From Candidatus Avelusimicrobium ruminicola (lineage in GTDB: Bacteria; Elusimicrobiota; Elusimicrobia; Elusimicrobiales; Elusimicrobiaceae): a DNA stretch of 13,252 nucleotides. The position numbers and the translations under genes were made by a program. Of this stretch, positions 6,870 through 13,252 are shown piece after piece. Location: contig ONQH01000009.1 of NCBI GenBank assembly GCA_900319885.1, positions 1 through 13,252 on the forward strand. Reading direction: 5' to 3'. The notes under the pieces are model-generated. The model was not told the DNA's origin and made no database searches. It saw only the letters and a program-made list of their open reading frames with translations. Every line of letters begins with the position of its first letter. The stretch's first letter is position 1.

Positions 6870-6878
6870 TGCTAAAAT
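6870..6878 (+). promoter_or_regulatory. Extended -10 promoter for the SIR2 operon
   Basis: TGCTAAAAT (6870-6878) is a full extended -10 element (TGn plus TAAAAT). The -35 region 17 bases upstream (TGAAGT, 6850-6855) is poor, as is common for extended -10 promoters. It would start transcription around 6885, giving a very short leader before ATG 6899. This makes the SIR2 pair independent of the recombinase transcript. Confidence 0.45.
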
Positions 6879-6898
6879 GGGATGAGAATAGGAAAGCT

Positions 6899-7855
6899 AT
6901 GTCCAATCCGAATATTATCTTAGATATTCCCAATTTCCCCACTCATTTAAAACACGATATATTGAATGGGAAGACAATTATATTTGTCGGTTCTGGCTTC
7001 TCGAGGCTGGCAGGAATGCCCTCTTGGAAGGAGCTAGCAAAAAGGCGGTTGGAAGAGGTGCGGAAACGAGAATTAATATCCTACGAAACCTATCATCATT
7101 TACTAAATGAAAAACCACTAAAGATTTTATCAATTTGTGAAAATTTTTTAGACAGAGAAAAGTGGCACGATTGTTTATGTGCAGGGCGTGACCGTGAGAG
7201 AGAAAAACAAATAGCTGCACTCCTGGCACCTTTTGACTCGGGATTTATCACAACTAATTATGATGATTTATTAGAATTAGTTCCCATAGAAAATCCTTCG
7301 AATGCAGTAACAAAATTTCATAAACCTCATACGGGAACAAAAAATTATCATGTGAAAGAAGAAACCACCTTTGATTCTTTTCTAATTCAACCAAAACATA
7401 AAGTATATTACCTTCATGGAAAAGACTTGTCTGACACCAATCCTCCAATTTGTACCCTTCAAGATTATTTTAAGCATTATAGACGGGAAGGAAAAGGGAG
7501 GCAAATACTAGAAGAATTGTGTGCTAAAAAAAGCATATTATTTATTGGTGTAGGGCTGGAAGAATTCGAAATATTAGAACATATACATATGTCAAGATAT
7601 GAAAATCAGCATTATGCATTGATTCCTATGTTTTTATATGAAGAGAAAATTTTAAAGCAATATCGAGCCTATTATGGAATTTTAAATATAGATATCTTGC
7701 CATATAACATTTCTAAAAATGGATATGAACAACTAGAAAATGTTTTGAAGGAATGGGGACAAATTTTGCTTCATGAAAAAGATTCCTTCGACGATGTATC
7801 CAAACATTTACAGAACAATGTTTTAATAGATGGAGTTGCGCATGGTTTGGACTAA
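6899..7855 (+). CDS. SIR2-like domain protein, probable NAD-consuming defence effector
   Basis: A 318-residue protein of the SIR2-like fold. Visible motifs are IIFVGSGFSRLAG (27-39, the nucleotide-binding GxGxS loop), FITTNYDDLLE (116-126, with the conserved N120), VYYLHG (169-174, with the catalytic-type H173) and FIGVGLEEFEI (215-225). Many bacterial proteins of this type are not deacetylases. They degrade NAD+ on phage infection (Thoeris ThsA, DSR, SIR2-Argonaute systems), and the order and spacing here fit that group. Nothing resembling a SLOG, Argonaute or STAND module follows the SIR2 domain, so sensing probably lies in the next gene, whose start overlaps this one. I chose ATG 6899 with AGGA at 6890-6893; a TTG at 6869 in the same frame lies on the promoter. 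Codons are AT-rich (many ATA, AGA), unlike the right-hand chromosomal genes. Confidence 0.85.
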   Translation: MSNPNIILDIPNFPTHLKHDILNGKTIIFVGSGFSRLAGMPSWKELAKRRLEEVRKRELISYETYHHLLNEKPLKILSICENFLDREKWHDCLCAGRDREREKQIAALLAPFDSGFITTNYDDLLELVPIENPSNAVTKFHKPHTGTKNYHVKEETTFDSFLIQPKHKVYYLHGKDLSDTNPPICTLQDYFKHYRREGKGRQILEELCAKKSILFIGVGLEEFEILEHIHMSRYENQHYALIPMFLYEEKILKQYRAYYGILNIDILPYNISKNGYEQLENVLKEWGQILLHEKDSFDDVSKHLQNNVLIDGVAHGLD

Positions 7856-10853
7856 AACACATCAGAAGGTTCTAGACTTAATAGTAAAAGATGAGTATGC
7901 CCGAGAGTATTTTTTTCAAACAGCATCATCCCCTTTATTTCTTCTACCATTATTTAAGCGGGGGTTTTTTTCATCTGAATCTATCCCTGAATATCCTGTA
8001 TCATGGTTTCAATATAAATATCTGACCGAAGTCGCGAAAGAAATTCAGGAACATATAGTAGAAGACAAACGATATGATAAGTACGTAGCTGAATTGCTAT
8101 CAATTTTAAAATACTTTTCTCAGGGAACAGAAGCCCTCTCCCCTGAGAAGGTACTTTTGGTCTTTGAGTGTTTTTGTGATATATTTAAATTGCTACCAAC
8201 CGATAATATTCCCTTAGTTTCTATTAAGGAATTGGTTTCTTTATGCCCTTATTTAAATCATTTGAATTTGGTTACTTACCGTATTAAGGAGTTGATCCAG
8301 AAATTTCTGAAAAATAAGGGATATAAAAAGGCGCAGGAGTTATTTCAAGATTTTTTACCGATTCTTCTCCAATCAGAATTGAAAGAGAGTGACAAAAAAT
8401 ATTTTTTACAAGAAATAAGCAAAATTCCTTTTTTTATCAGGGGAAATGGTAGTCTCTTTCGATTTCTTCTGAACATTATATCCGAGAGAAGAGAACCAAG
8501 AGATATAATAGACTATCAATTTGGTAGTATTCTGATTTCTTTGATTCATAGAAAAAATGTAATTTTAGGGAAAGTGACTTCTAAAAAGGGGACTTTTACA
8601 TTCGAAATACCTATTATTCCATACAAAAATAGGAACAATCTAGTTTCATTAGTTTGTAAAAAAATTATAAAAATCCCCAAAAATGAAAGAAATAAGATTG
8701 CTGATGAAATAAAATCTTTGTACTATACGCATCTTTGGAAAAGGCATTACGGCATTCATTCTCTAATATCTCTGGAGAAAGGAGAGCAATACGTTTGTAC
8801 TGTGGATGAACAATTGATGCTTTTGGTGTCCGTTATGTTAAATCAGCAAGCAAACATTCAGCCTCTTTATCAGTTTAAAACACAATTTTTAAACCCATTA
8901 TATGGCATAGGCTTAGAAATAGGATGGAGGATTCTTCTTTTCTTTTTTGGGAAAATATCACCTAGATATAATAGCAGTGCAATTACCTTTTTGAAAAGGC
9001 ACAAGGAATTACTGTTTGTTGATAGTATGTTTGAGGGGGAAGTTTTTGATTTGCTTCTTCTTTTGGCATCTTCCTGTAAGGGGGAAAAACAGAAAAAAGC
9101 ATTGGTCGATTTGGTCAAGAAGGGACCGTATCTCGAATTTGTCGGAAGTGTTTCTAAAAAAGCGAATTACGAGCAATTTTGGAAAAAGAAATGGCTTGCA
9201 GCTTTGTTGGCGATACCTGAGTGCAAAAAAGCATATCAGGAATTATCAAATATTCCTAAGGAATGGATTAATTCTAGAGATGCGCAATCACGAGAAATTA
9301 TTTATCAATCTCCATTTGCACAAGAATATATTTTAGATGAAGCTGATACTAATACAGATAGGTTGATTAATAAAATTCAAGAATTTGATATGCAGTATCA
9401 ACCGGATACTAGAGATTTTTTTTATGAAAAACCATCACCCGAAGGTTTAGCGGAGGCATTGGAGAAAGCGGCACAAAAATATCCTCAAATAATGGCCAAA
9501 ATATTGGGCCAATTTGATCAAATAAATTTTACATATATTGAAGCAATTTTAAATGGAATAAGACGTAGTGGAAATAAGATAGATTCGAACTCTTGGAAAA
9601 TGATTTTTGCCGATATAGCGAAAATACTAAAAAAGATATTTTCTACTTCTTTTGTCGGTTCTCCACAGCAAAAAGAACGTTTGATAACGATAATATTGGG
9701 GATAATTTCAGAAAAATATAATGAGTTTAAGGGACAAGGTGCTTATTTGCAGATTATGGATATTGTGGAGTTTATTTATCATCAATACAAAGCTCCCGTT
9801 TCTTCACTAGAGAAAAATAGTTATGATAGTTATCTCACGGCATCTTTGAATTCTGTTTGGGGATTATTGGCACAAGCAATCATTGGCCTGTCATTAAGTG
9901 TTTCTCCTTTTCGGAATGCTTCGCATAAAAACATTTGGGAAAAGAAAGCGCAGCAGTTATACAGTGAGTTGCTATCTTCCAATATTCCTGAAGCCTATGT
10001 CTTCTTAGGATTCCATTATGACTGCTTTTTCTTTCTAAATAGAAGATGGTTAAACACAAAAATAAAAAGTATCGCTCAAAAAACAGCGGAAAGAATTTAT
10101 TTCTTTAGTGGTTATCTTTATTTGAAAGTATTTTTCCCTGATGAATTACATAATTTTAAGAATGATTATCACTCTTTGGTGCAAAAAGAGGTATTTTCTC
10201 CTTCAACACAAGAAATAGCTGCTGAACGATTGGTAACTTTACTAATTAACCAAGAAAAAGTTGAGGATGCTAAGAATGAAATGGAATGGATAGTTAAACA
10301 TGCTTATCCCTTGTTTCTATCTTATATTGCTCATTCTTTGCATAACTTATTAACATTTGGAAAGTATCGAATAACGAAGGGAGAAAATGCGGTCAAGAAA
10401 ACAGAAATAGTTTTTCATTTTTGGAATCAAGTATATCGAAAATTTAAAGATAATGAATTGAACACTGATGAAAGACGTGCAATGGTGTCTTTATTGTCTT
10501 TGTTGCCTCTTATACCTCGAATGAATCACCAATATCGAAATATGCTTTCTGTTTCGCTTAAATATTGCGAAAATCAACCTCCAATCTCATTTCTGGACAA
10601 TTTATTGAAAATTACGAAAATCACTCCAAAAGACTGTAAAAGATTCTGTGGAGAAGTCCTAAATGATTACATAAAGACATTTCCAGTAAACATAGCAGGG
10701 CATACTGAAATCTTACTACAACTAGTAGATATGATCTACGAAAAGGACAATCATTCACAACCCTTTCAAAATTTACTTCAAATATTACAGCAAATACATG
10801 CCCACGAATTAGCTAGCAAAATTGCGCGTCGATTTGAACTTAAGTTCAAATAA
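7842..10853 (+). CDS. Large helical protein of unknown fold, partner of the SIR2 gene
   Basis: A 1003-residue protein that appears helical almost throughout (alternating leucine-rich and lysine/glutamate-rich stretches), suggesting an alpha-solenoid or repeat scaffold. A short beta-rich insert is likely around residues 235-260 (GKVTSKKGTFTFEIPIIPYK). I see no Walker A motif, no nuclease motif, no membrane segment and no signal. It overlaps the SIR2 gene: ATG 7842 lies inside the SIR2 coding end (stop 7853-7855), with GGAG at 7832-7835 six bases ahead. An in-frame ATG at 7830 is possible but would place its ribosome binding site badly. Single-chain SIR2 defence proteins carry long helical C-terminal sensor regions, so this may be the same architecture split in two. 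The C-terminal part (near 890-940, with FHFWNQVYRK) faintly recalls DUF4020 of SIR2-linked proteins; this is a guess from memory. Confidence 0.8.
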   Translation: MVWTKTHQKVLDLIVKDEYAREYFFQTASSPLFLLPLFKRGFFSSESIPEYPVSWFQYKYLTEVAKEIQEHIVEDKRYDKYVAELLSILKYFSQGTEALSPEKVLLVFECFCDIFKLLPTDNIPLVSIKELVSLCPYLNHLNLVTYRIKELIQKFLKNKGYKKAQELFQDFLPILLQSELKESDKKYFLQEISKIPFFIRGNGSLFRFLLNIISERREPRDIIDYQFGSILISLIHRKNVILGKVTSKKGTFTFEIPIIPYKNRNNLVSLVCKKIIKIPKNERNKIADEIKSLYYTHLWKRHYGIHSLISLEKGEQYVCTVDEQLMLLVSVMLNQQANIQPLYQFKTQFLNPLYGIGLEIGWRILLFFFGKISPRYNSSAITFLKRHKELLFVDSMFEGEVFDLLLLLASSCKGEKQKKALVDLVKKGPYLEFVGSVSKKANYEQFWKKKWLAALLAIPECKKAYQELSNIPKEWINSRDAQSREIIYQSPFAQEYILDEADTNTDRLINKIQEFDMQYQPDTRDFFYEKPSPEGLAEALEKAAQKYPQIMAKILGQFDQINFTYIEAILNGIRRSGNKIDSNSWKMIFADIAKILKKIFSTSFVGSPQQKERLITIILGIISEKYNEFKGQGAYLQIMDIVEFIYHQYKAPVSSLEKNSYDSYLTASLNSVWGLLAQAIIGLSLSVSPFRNASHKNIWEKKAQQLYSELLSSNIPEAYVFLGFHYDCFFFLNRRWLNTKIKSIAQKTAERIYFFSGYLYLKVFFPDELHNFKNDYHSLVQKEVFSPSTQEIAAERLVTLLINQEKVEDAKNEMEWIVKHAYPLFLSYIAHSLHNLLTFGKYRITKGENAVKKTEIVFHFWNQVYRKFKDNELNTDERRAMVSLLSLLPLIPRMNHQYRNMLSVSLKYCENQPPISFLDNLLKITKITPKDCKRFCGEVLNDYIKTFPVNIAGHTEILLQLVDMIYEKDNHSQPFQNLLQILQQIHAHELASKIARRFELKFK

Positions 10854-10862
10854 TGTTTGAAT

Positions 10863-10897
10863 GTTCCTTTTTTAAAACAAAGATTGGGATAAGGAAC
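10863..10897 (+). terminator. Weak stem-loop after the SIR2 operon
   Basis: GTTCCTT (10863-10869) and AAGGAAC (10891-10897) form a perfect 7-bp stem around a 21-base loop, starting 9 bases after the stop codon. No T-run follows, so it is a poor intrinsic terminator. It could instead be part of a recombinase attachment site, since the island ends about here. Confidence 0.25.
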
Positions 10898-10903
10898 GGA
10901 AAT

Positions 10904-10984
10904 TTAGACCACTTCATCCCCAACCTCGTCAGCATAAAAACGTAAGATTTTGCACAATTCCCAAAAATCAGCCAAAAAGCGCAT
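10904..10984 (-). CDS. Possible 26-residue small ORF or gene remnant
   Basis: The minus strand reads MRFLADFWELCKILRFYADE and then VGDEVV before TAA. The composition is protein-like: an amphipathic helix followed by an acidic end. It lies in the 150-base gap between the SIR2 operon and the tRNA terminator, pointing away from the tRNA. There is no clear ribosome binding site and a stop codon sits five codons upstream in frame. It may be a tiny gene or the cut-off 3' end of a gene interrupted by island insertion. Apart from this and the two hairpins, I see nothing in 10854-11064. Confidence 0.25.
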   Translation of the reverse strand: MRFLADFWELCKILRFYADEVGDEVV

Positions 10985-11000
10985 GCTATCAGTCGTTCAT

Positions 11001-11040
11001 AAAAAAATCCCCGTCGGGCGCGTTGCCTAGCGGGGATTTA
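11001..11040 (-). terminator. Intrinsic terminator of the tRNA-Asp transcript
   Basis: Read on the minus strand, AAATCCCCG (11039-11031) pairs perfectly with CGGGGATTT (11013-11005). An inner GGC/GCC extends the stem, and the 3' side runs straight into a seven-T tract. This is a textbook rho-independent terminator, 25 bases past the mature tRNA end. Confidence 0.85.
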
Positions 11041-11064
11041 TGCTATAAATTCAAAACTAAAATA

Positions 11065-11139
11065 CGGAGCCGACGAGATTCGAACTCGCGGTCTCTGCCT
11101 TGACAGGGCAGCGTGTTAACCAGGCTACACCACGGCTCC
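11065..11139 (-). tRNA. tRNA-Asp (anticodon GTC)
   Basis: On the minus strand the acceptor GGAGCCG pairs with CGGCTCC, followed by discriminator G. The D arm is GTGT/ACAC with loop AGCCTGGTTA. The anticodon arm is CTGCC-CTGTCAA-GGCAG, giving anticodon GTC for aspartate. The T arm is GCGAG-TTCGAAT-CTCGT. A G at the discriminator position is typical of bacterial tRNA-Asp. The 3' CCA is not encoded, so it must be added after transcription. The gene is intact, with its own promoter upstream and terminator downstream. tRNA genes are favourite borders of islands, and this one lies about 210 bases from the last accessory gene, but serine recombinases do not usually target tRNA genes themselves. Confidence 0.96.
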
Positions 11140-11153
11140 TTAACTACCTATAT

Positions 11154-11182
11154 AGTATATCTTATTTTTGGGGGCGCGTCAA
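11154..11182 (-). promoter_or_regulatory. Sigma-70-type promoter of tRNA-Asp
   Basis: On the minus strand TTGACG (11182-11177) is followed after exactly 17 bases by TATACT (11159-11154), a near-consensus promoter. Transcription would begin about 7 bases downstream, shortly before the tRNA 5' end at 11139. The -35 box lies only 7 bases past the murB stop codon. Confidence 0.8.
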
Positions 11183-11188
11183 ATTTCC

Positions 11189-12091
11189 TTATTCAAATTC
11201 GCCCCACAGAATTTGTTCCAGTTCCAACTCTACGCCAAACTGTGCTTTTACTTTTTCACGCACTTGGTCCATCAGGGTCTTAATATCTTGGGGGGTGGCG
11301 TGATTAAAATTAACAATAAATCCGGCATGCTTTTCGGATACTTTTGCACCGCCTACCGATAAACCGCGTAACCCCGCGGCATCAATCAGGCGCGAAGCGT
11401 AATCGCCTACTGGGCGTTTGAACACACTGCCGGCAGAAGGAAATTCCAACGGTTGTTTCTCCACGCGGGCGTGTTGCACGTTACCGCGGGCTGCTAAGAG
11501 TTGCGTATAGTTTCCCGGTTTAAGCATAAATCCAGCGGACAAAATAATGCAGGGGGGTAATCCATCCACATGACGGTAGGCAAATTGTACGTCCTCTTTT
11601 AGTAATGTAGCGGGGCGGCCTTCCCAGTCAATAATATCAAAATACTCCAAGCAGTCGGCCGTTTCTTGCCCGTAGGCTCCGGCGTTCATAAATACAGCTC
11701 CGCCTACACTGCCCGGTATGCCGGATAATTTTTCCATGCCGGCTAGGCCAGCTTTGCAGGCCAGCTCACATACTTTATCTAACGGAGCCCCGGCCTGTGC
11801 AGTAATGCGGTTTGCGTCCACTACAATGCGGTTCATTTTTTTGGTAGAGCACGTAATGCCGCCAATCCCTTTCGCGCTAACTAAAATGTTGGAGCCAAAC
11901 CCCACCACACGTAACGGGATATTTTCGGTTTTGGAAAGTTTAAGTACAAAGGCCCATTGTTCCGGCGTTTGCGGATAAAGATATACTTCCGCCGGGCCGC
12001 CGGTGCGGCAAGTAGTGTGCGTGTTCATGGGTTCGTTGAACAAGCAGTCATCCCCAAAAAATTCTTTTAATGTGTCTTTGTAATTTGCCAT
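11189..12091 (-). CDS. murB: UDP-N-acetylenolpyruvoylglucosamine reductase (MurB)
   Basis: A 300-residue cytoplasmic FAD enzyme that reduces the enolpyruvyl group of UDP-GlcNAc-enolpyruvate with NADPH to give UDP-MurNAc, the second committed step of peptidoglycan synthesis. Hallmarks in order are NTHTTCRTGGPA near the N-terminus, GFGSNILV, the FAD-binding block LSGIPGSVGGAVFMNAGAYG, FAYRHVDG, the catalytic serine segment PSAGSVFKRP, then DAAGLRGLSVGGAKVSEKHAG and FIVN. The length and order fit the shorter type II MurB. I give ATG 12091 as the start. A GTG at 12097 in frame directly abuts the stop of the upstream barrel gene and is equally possible; neither has a strong ribosome binding site. 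Lack of a gap suggests co-transcription and coupling with the outer-membrane gene. Confidence 0.95.
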   Translation of the reverse strand: MANYKDTLKEFFGDDCLFNEPMNTHTTCRTGGPAEVYLYPQTPEQWAFVLKLSKTENIPLRVVGFGSNILVSAKGIGGITCSTKKMNRIVVDANRITAQAGAPLDKVCELACKAGLAGMEKLSGIPGSVGGAVFMNAGAYGQETADCLEYFDIIDWEGRPATLLKEDVQFAYRHVDGLPPCIILSAGFMLKPGNYTQLLAARGNVQHARVEKQPLEFPSAGSVFKRPVGDYASRLIDAAGLRGLSVGGAKVSEKHAGFIVNFNHATPQDIKTLMDQVREKVKAQFGVELELEQILWGEFE

Positions 12092-12097
12092 TTGCAC

Positions 12098-12799
12098 TTA
12101 GAAACTAAGACCTACACCCCCGGTAAATCCGTGGCTGTCTTTGGTAATGGTATATGCTACAAAACCGGTCAAAAGCGGGAAGGGATGAATATTTAACCCG
12201 ATCATCCCGCGGGGGGTACCGTCGGAGACGGATTCGTTAGGTGTACATTTGCGGGTTTTTAGTTTGCCATAGTCATACCCCACGCCTACATACGGAGTAA
12301 AAATAAGGACGCTGGTGGAAGCAATGGCAGAGGCGGAATAGTGGTCGTTTCTATACCAATCGGTGCGGCCATTATCATAGAAGGCCCCAAACGATAAGTT
12401 CAAAAATTCAATCAGTGTCATCTGGTAAGTTAAACCGCCACCGAGCGAGCGATAGCCATTTACATCCGTTCCGCGGGCCACCACCCCAATACCCAGATAG
12501 GGGATTTTGGTTTCGGCCACCAAAAAGGGCAACACAGTATAACTGTCGGAAGAGATATTATTATCGGAAGAAGGTTTGAAAACGCTTACGTTGGCGCCTA
12601 AATTGACGCCCGGGAACATTTTGGCTTTTCCGGTGTGGAAATCTACCATACCTACCAAGCCGTTCAAATCGCGGTTGTAGGCTTTGAGGTTGGATTTCCC
12701 GGCTACATAATGGTCATGGAAATCATCTCCCATATTGGCGGCGTGTGTTAACAGGGGGGACACGCATAACATAGCAAGTAAAAATACTAATTTTTTCAT
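12098..12799 (-). CDS. Outer-membrane beta-barrel protein with signal peptide
   Basis: A 233-residue secreted protein. MKKLVFLLAMLCVSPLLTHA is a clear Sec signal peptide, with cleavage likely after THA (residue 20). The remainder alternates short amphipathic strands (for example VNLGANVSVF, IPYLGIGVVARG, FTPYVGVGYDYG) and ends in GGVGLSF, the terminal aromatic residue recognised by the BAM machinery. This fits an 8- to 10-stranded outer-membrane barrel. The specific function is not recognisable. GGAG (on the minus strand, about 10 bases before ATG 12799) supports the start. The gene ends immediately before murB on the same strand, so the two probably share a transcript. Confidence 0.82.
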   Translation of the reverse strand: MKKLVFLLAMLCVSPLLTHAANMGDDFHDHYVAGKSNLKAYNRDLNGLVGMVDFHTGKAKMFPGVNLGANVSVFKPSSDNNISSDSYTVLPFLVAETKIPYLGIGVVARGTDVNGYRSLGGGLTYQMTLIEFLNLSFGAFYDNGRTDWYRNDHYSASAIASTSVLIFTPYVGVGYDYGKLKTRKCTPNESVSDGTPRGMIGLNIHPFPLLTGFVAYTITKDSHGFTGGVGLSF

Positions 12800-12810
12800 A
12801 GGCTCTCCGT

Positions 12811-12839
12811 TTGCAAAAAAATAAGATATATACTATGAT
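12811..12839 (+). promoter_or_regulatory. Promoter of the phosphoglucomutase gene
   Basis: TTGCAA (12811-12816) and TATGAT (12834-12839) are separated by exactly 17 bases on the plus strand, in the gap between two divergent genes. The predicted start near 12846 leaves a leader of about 48 bases. Confidence 0.6.
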
Positions 12840-12853
12840 AGAAAATGACGCAA
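12825..12853 (-). promoter_or_regulatory. Possible divergent promoter of the barrel-murB operon
   Basis: On the minus strand TTGCGT (12853-12848) and TATATC (12830-12825) are 17 bases apart. It overlaps the plus-strand promoter face to face, so the two transcripts might compete. An alternative, TTGAAA-18-TATCAT slightly upstream, cannot be excluded. Confidence 0.35.
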
Positions 12854-12893
12854 GATTTTTTCAACCCCGATATATTTTACCCTTGGAGGATGT

Positions 12894-13252
12894 ATGGTTA
12901 GCGAATTGGCAGGCACTCTTACGACTCACAGAATTGACACAGCAAAATTACGGGAGGCTTTTTTCAAGCCAGAGGGGGTCCCGGTGCCTGTAAAATTCGG
13001 TACATCCGGTCACCGCGGTCAGTTAGGGACAGGGTTTTGTGCTTTGCACGCCCGGGCGATAGCGCAAGCGGTGGCGCAGATCCACTTGGAAGAACATATC
13101 TCCGCGCCCATTTTAGTAGGGGGCGATACACGGCTGATGAGCCGCGAAACGGCACGCCTATGTGCGGAAGTGTTGGCCGGGAACGGACTAACGGTCGTTT
13201 TGCCGGAAATCCCGGTGCCGACGCCGGTATTTTCCTTTGAAATTTTAAGCGG
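12894..13252 (+). CDS. pgm: Phosphoglucomutase, N-terminal part (runs off window)
   Basis: The frame opens at ATG 12894 with GGAGG (12885-12889) just ahead and is still open at the window edge (119 complete codons). It starts MVSELAGTLTTHRIDTAKLR and contains KFGTSGHRG, the hallmark of bacterial alpha-D-phosphoglucomutases of the Pgm type, then ARAIAQAVAQIH and ILVGGDTRLMS. The enzyme interconverts glucose-1-phosphate and glucose-6-phosphate through a phosphoserine in the catalytic loop further along, feeding glycogen and sugar-nucleotide synthesis. The catalytic serine region and later domains are outside the window. The order around FGTSGHRG resembles E. coli Pgm more than GlmM or ManB. Confidence 0.88.
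   Translation, partial: MVSELAGTLTTHRIDTAKLREAFFKPEGVPVPVKFGTSGHRGQLGTGFCALHARAIAQAVAQIHLEEHISAPILVGGDTRLMSRETARLCAEVLAGNGLTVVLPEIPVPTPVFSFEILS

Noticed and set aside
9016..9336. 106-residue plus-strand frame inside the large helical gene
   Set aside because: It is an out-of-frame shadow of an intact 1003-codon gene.
11718..11978. 86-residue plus-strand frame opposite murB
   Set aside because: It is antisense to an unambiguous murB and has no independent support.
12811..12993. 60-residue plus-strand frame before pgm
   Set aside because: It starts on the -35 box of the pgm promoter and is out of frame with pgm; only the frame from 12894 gives the phosphoglucomutase motifs.
1..13252. CRISPR array or insertion sequence
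   Set aside because: I saw no regularly spaced repeats, no DDE transposase and no terminal inverted repeats of insertion-sequence type.

Overview
The window looks like a Gram-negative bacterial chromosome carrying an accessory island. The Gram-negative reading rests on a signal-peptide beta-barrel protein next to murB and on a lipoprotein. The lineage cannot be fixed from the sequence; a gut or rumen bacterium (for example Elusimicrobiota) is only a guess. Most plus-strand genes have strong AAGGAG-type ribosome binding sites. The right end (about 11.0-13.25 kb) is visibly more GC-rich and holds ordinary housekeeping genes. Everything to its left is accessory in character and more AT-rich, most strikingly 6.87-10.85 kb.

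Left block, plus strand, 1-4.8 kb: the tail of an unknown acidic protein; a membrane-anchored ankyrin-repeat protein; a stretch of about 590 bases with no gene but dense with perfect stem-loops, which I read as a large structured noncoding RNA; a short NYN/YacP-like nuclease; a Pif1-like SF1 helicase; a 57-residue very basic peptide; a putative lipoprotein; and a 280-residue protein of unknown function.

Middle block, 4.8-10.9 kb: a DUF2924 protein translationally coupled to a large serine recombinase, the likely mobility module. After it, with its own extended -10 promoter, comes a two-gene unit: a SIR2-like NAD-hydrolase-type protein with intact motifs, overlapping a 1003-residue protein with no recognised domain. 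This pair has the form of an anti-phage (abortive infection) system in which effector and sensor are separate proteins.

Right block, 10.9-13.25 kb: an intrinsic terminator and a minus-strand tRNA-Asp(GTC) with a clear promoter; murB directly downstream of an outer-membrane beta-barrel gene (minus strand); and, divergently, the start of a phosphoglucomutase gene running off the window. The island therefore ends between 10,854 and about 11,000, close to a tRNA gene. Its left end is probably outside the window.

The two most interesting items are the large RNA placed directly ahead of a nuclease-helicase gene pair (511-2864) and the SIR2 plus helical-protein pair (6899-10853).
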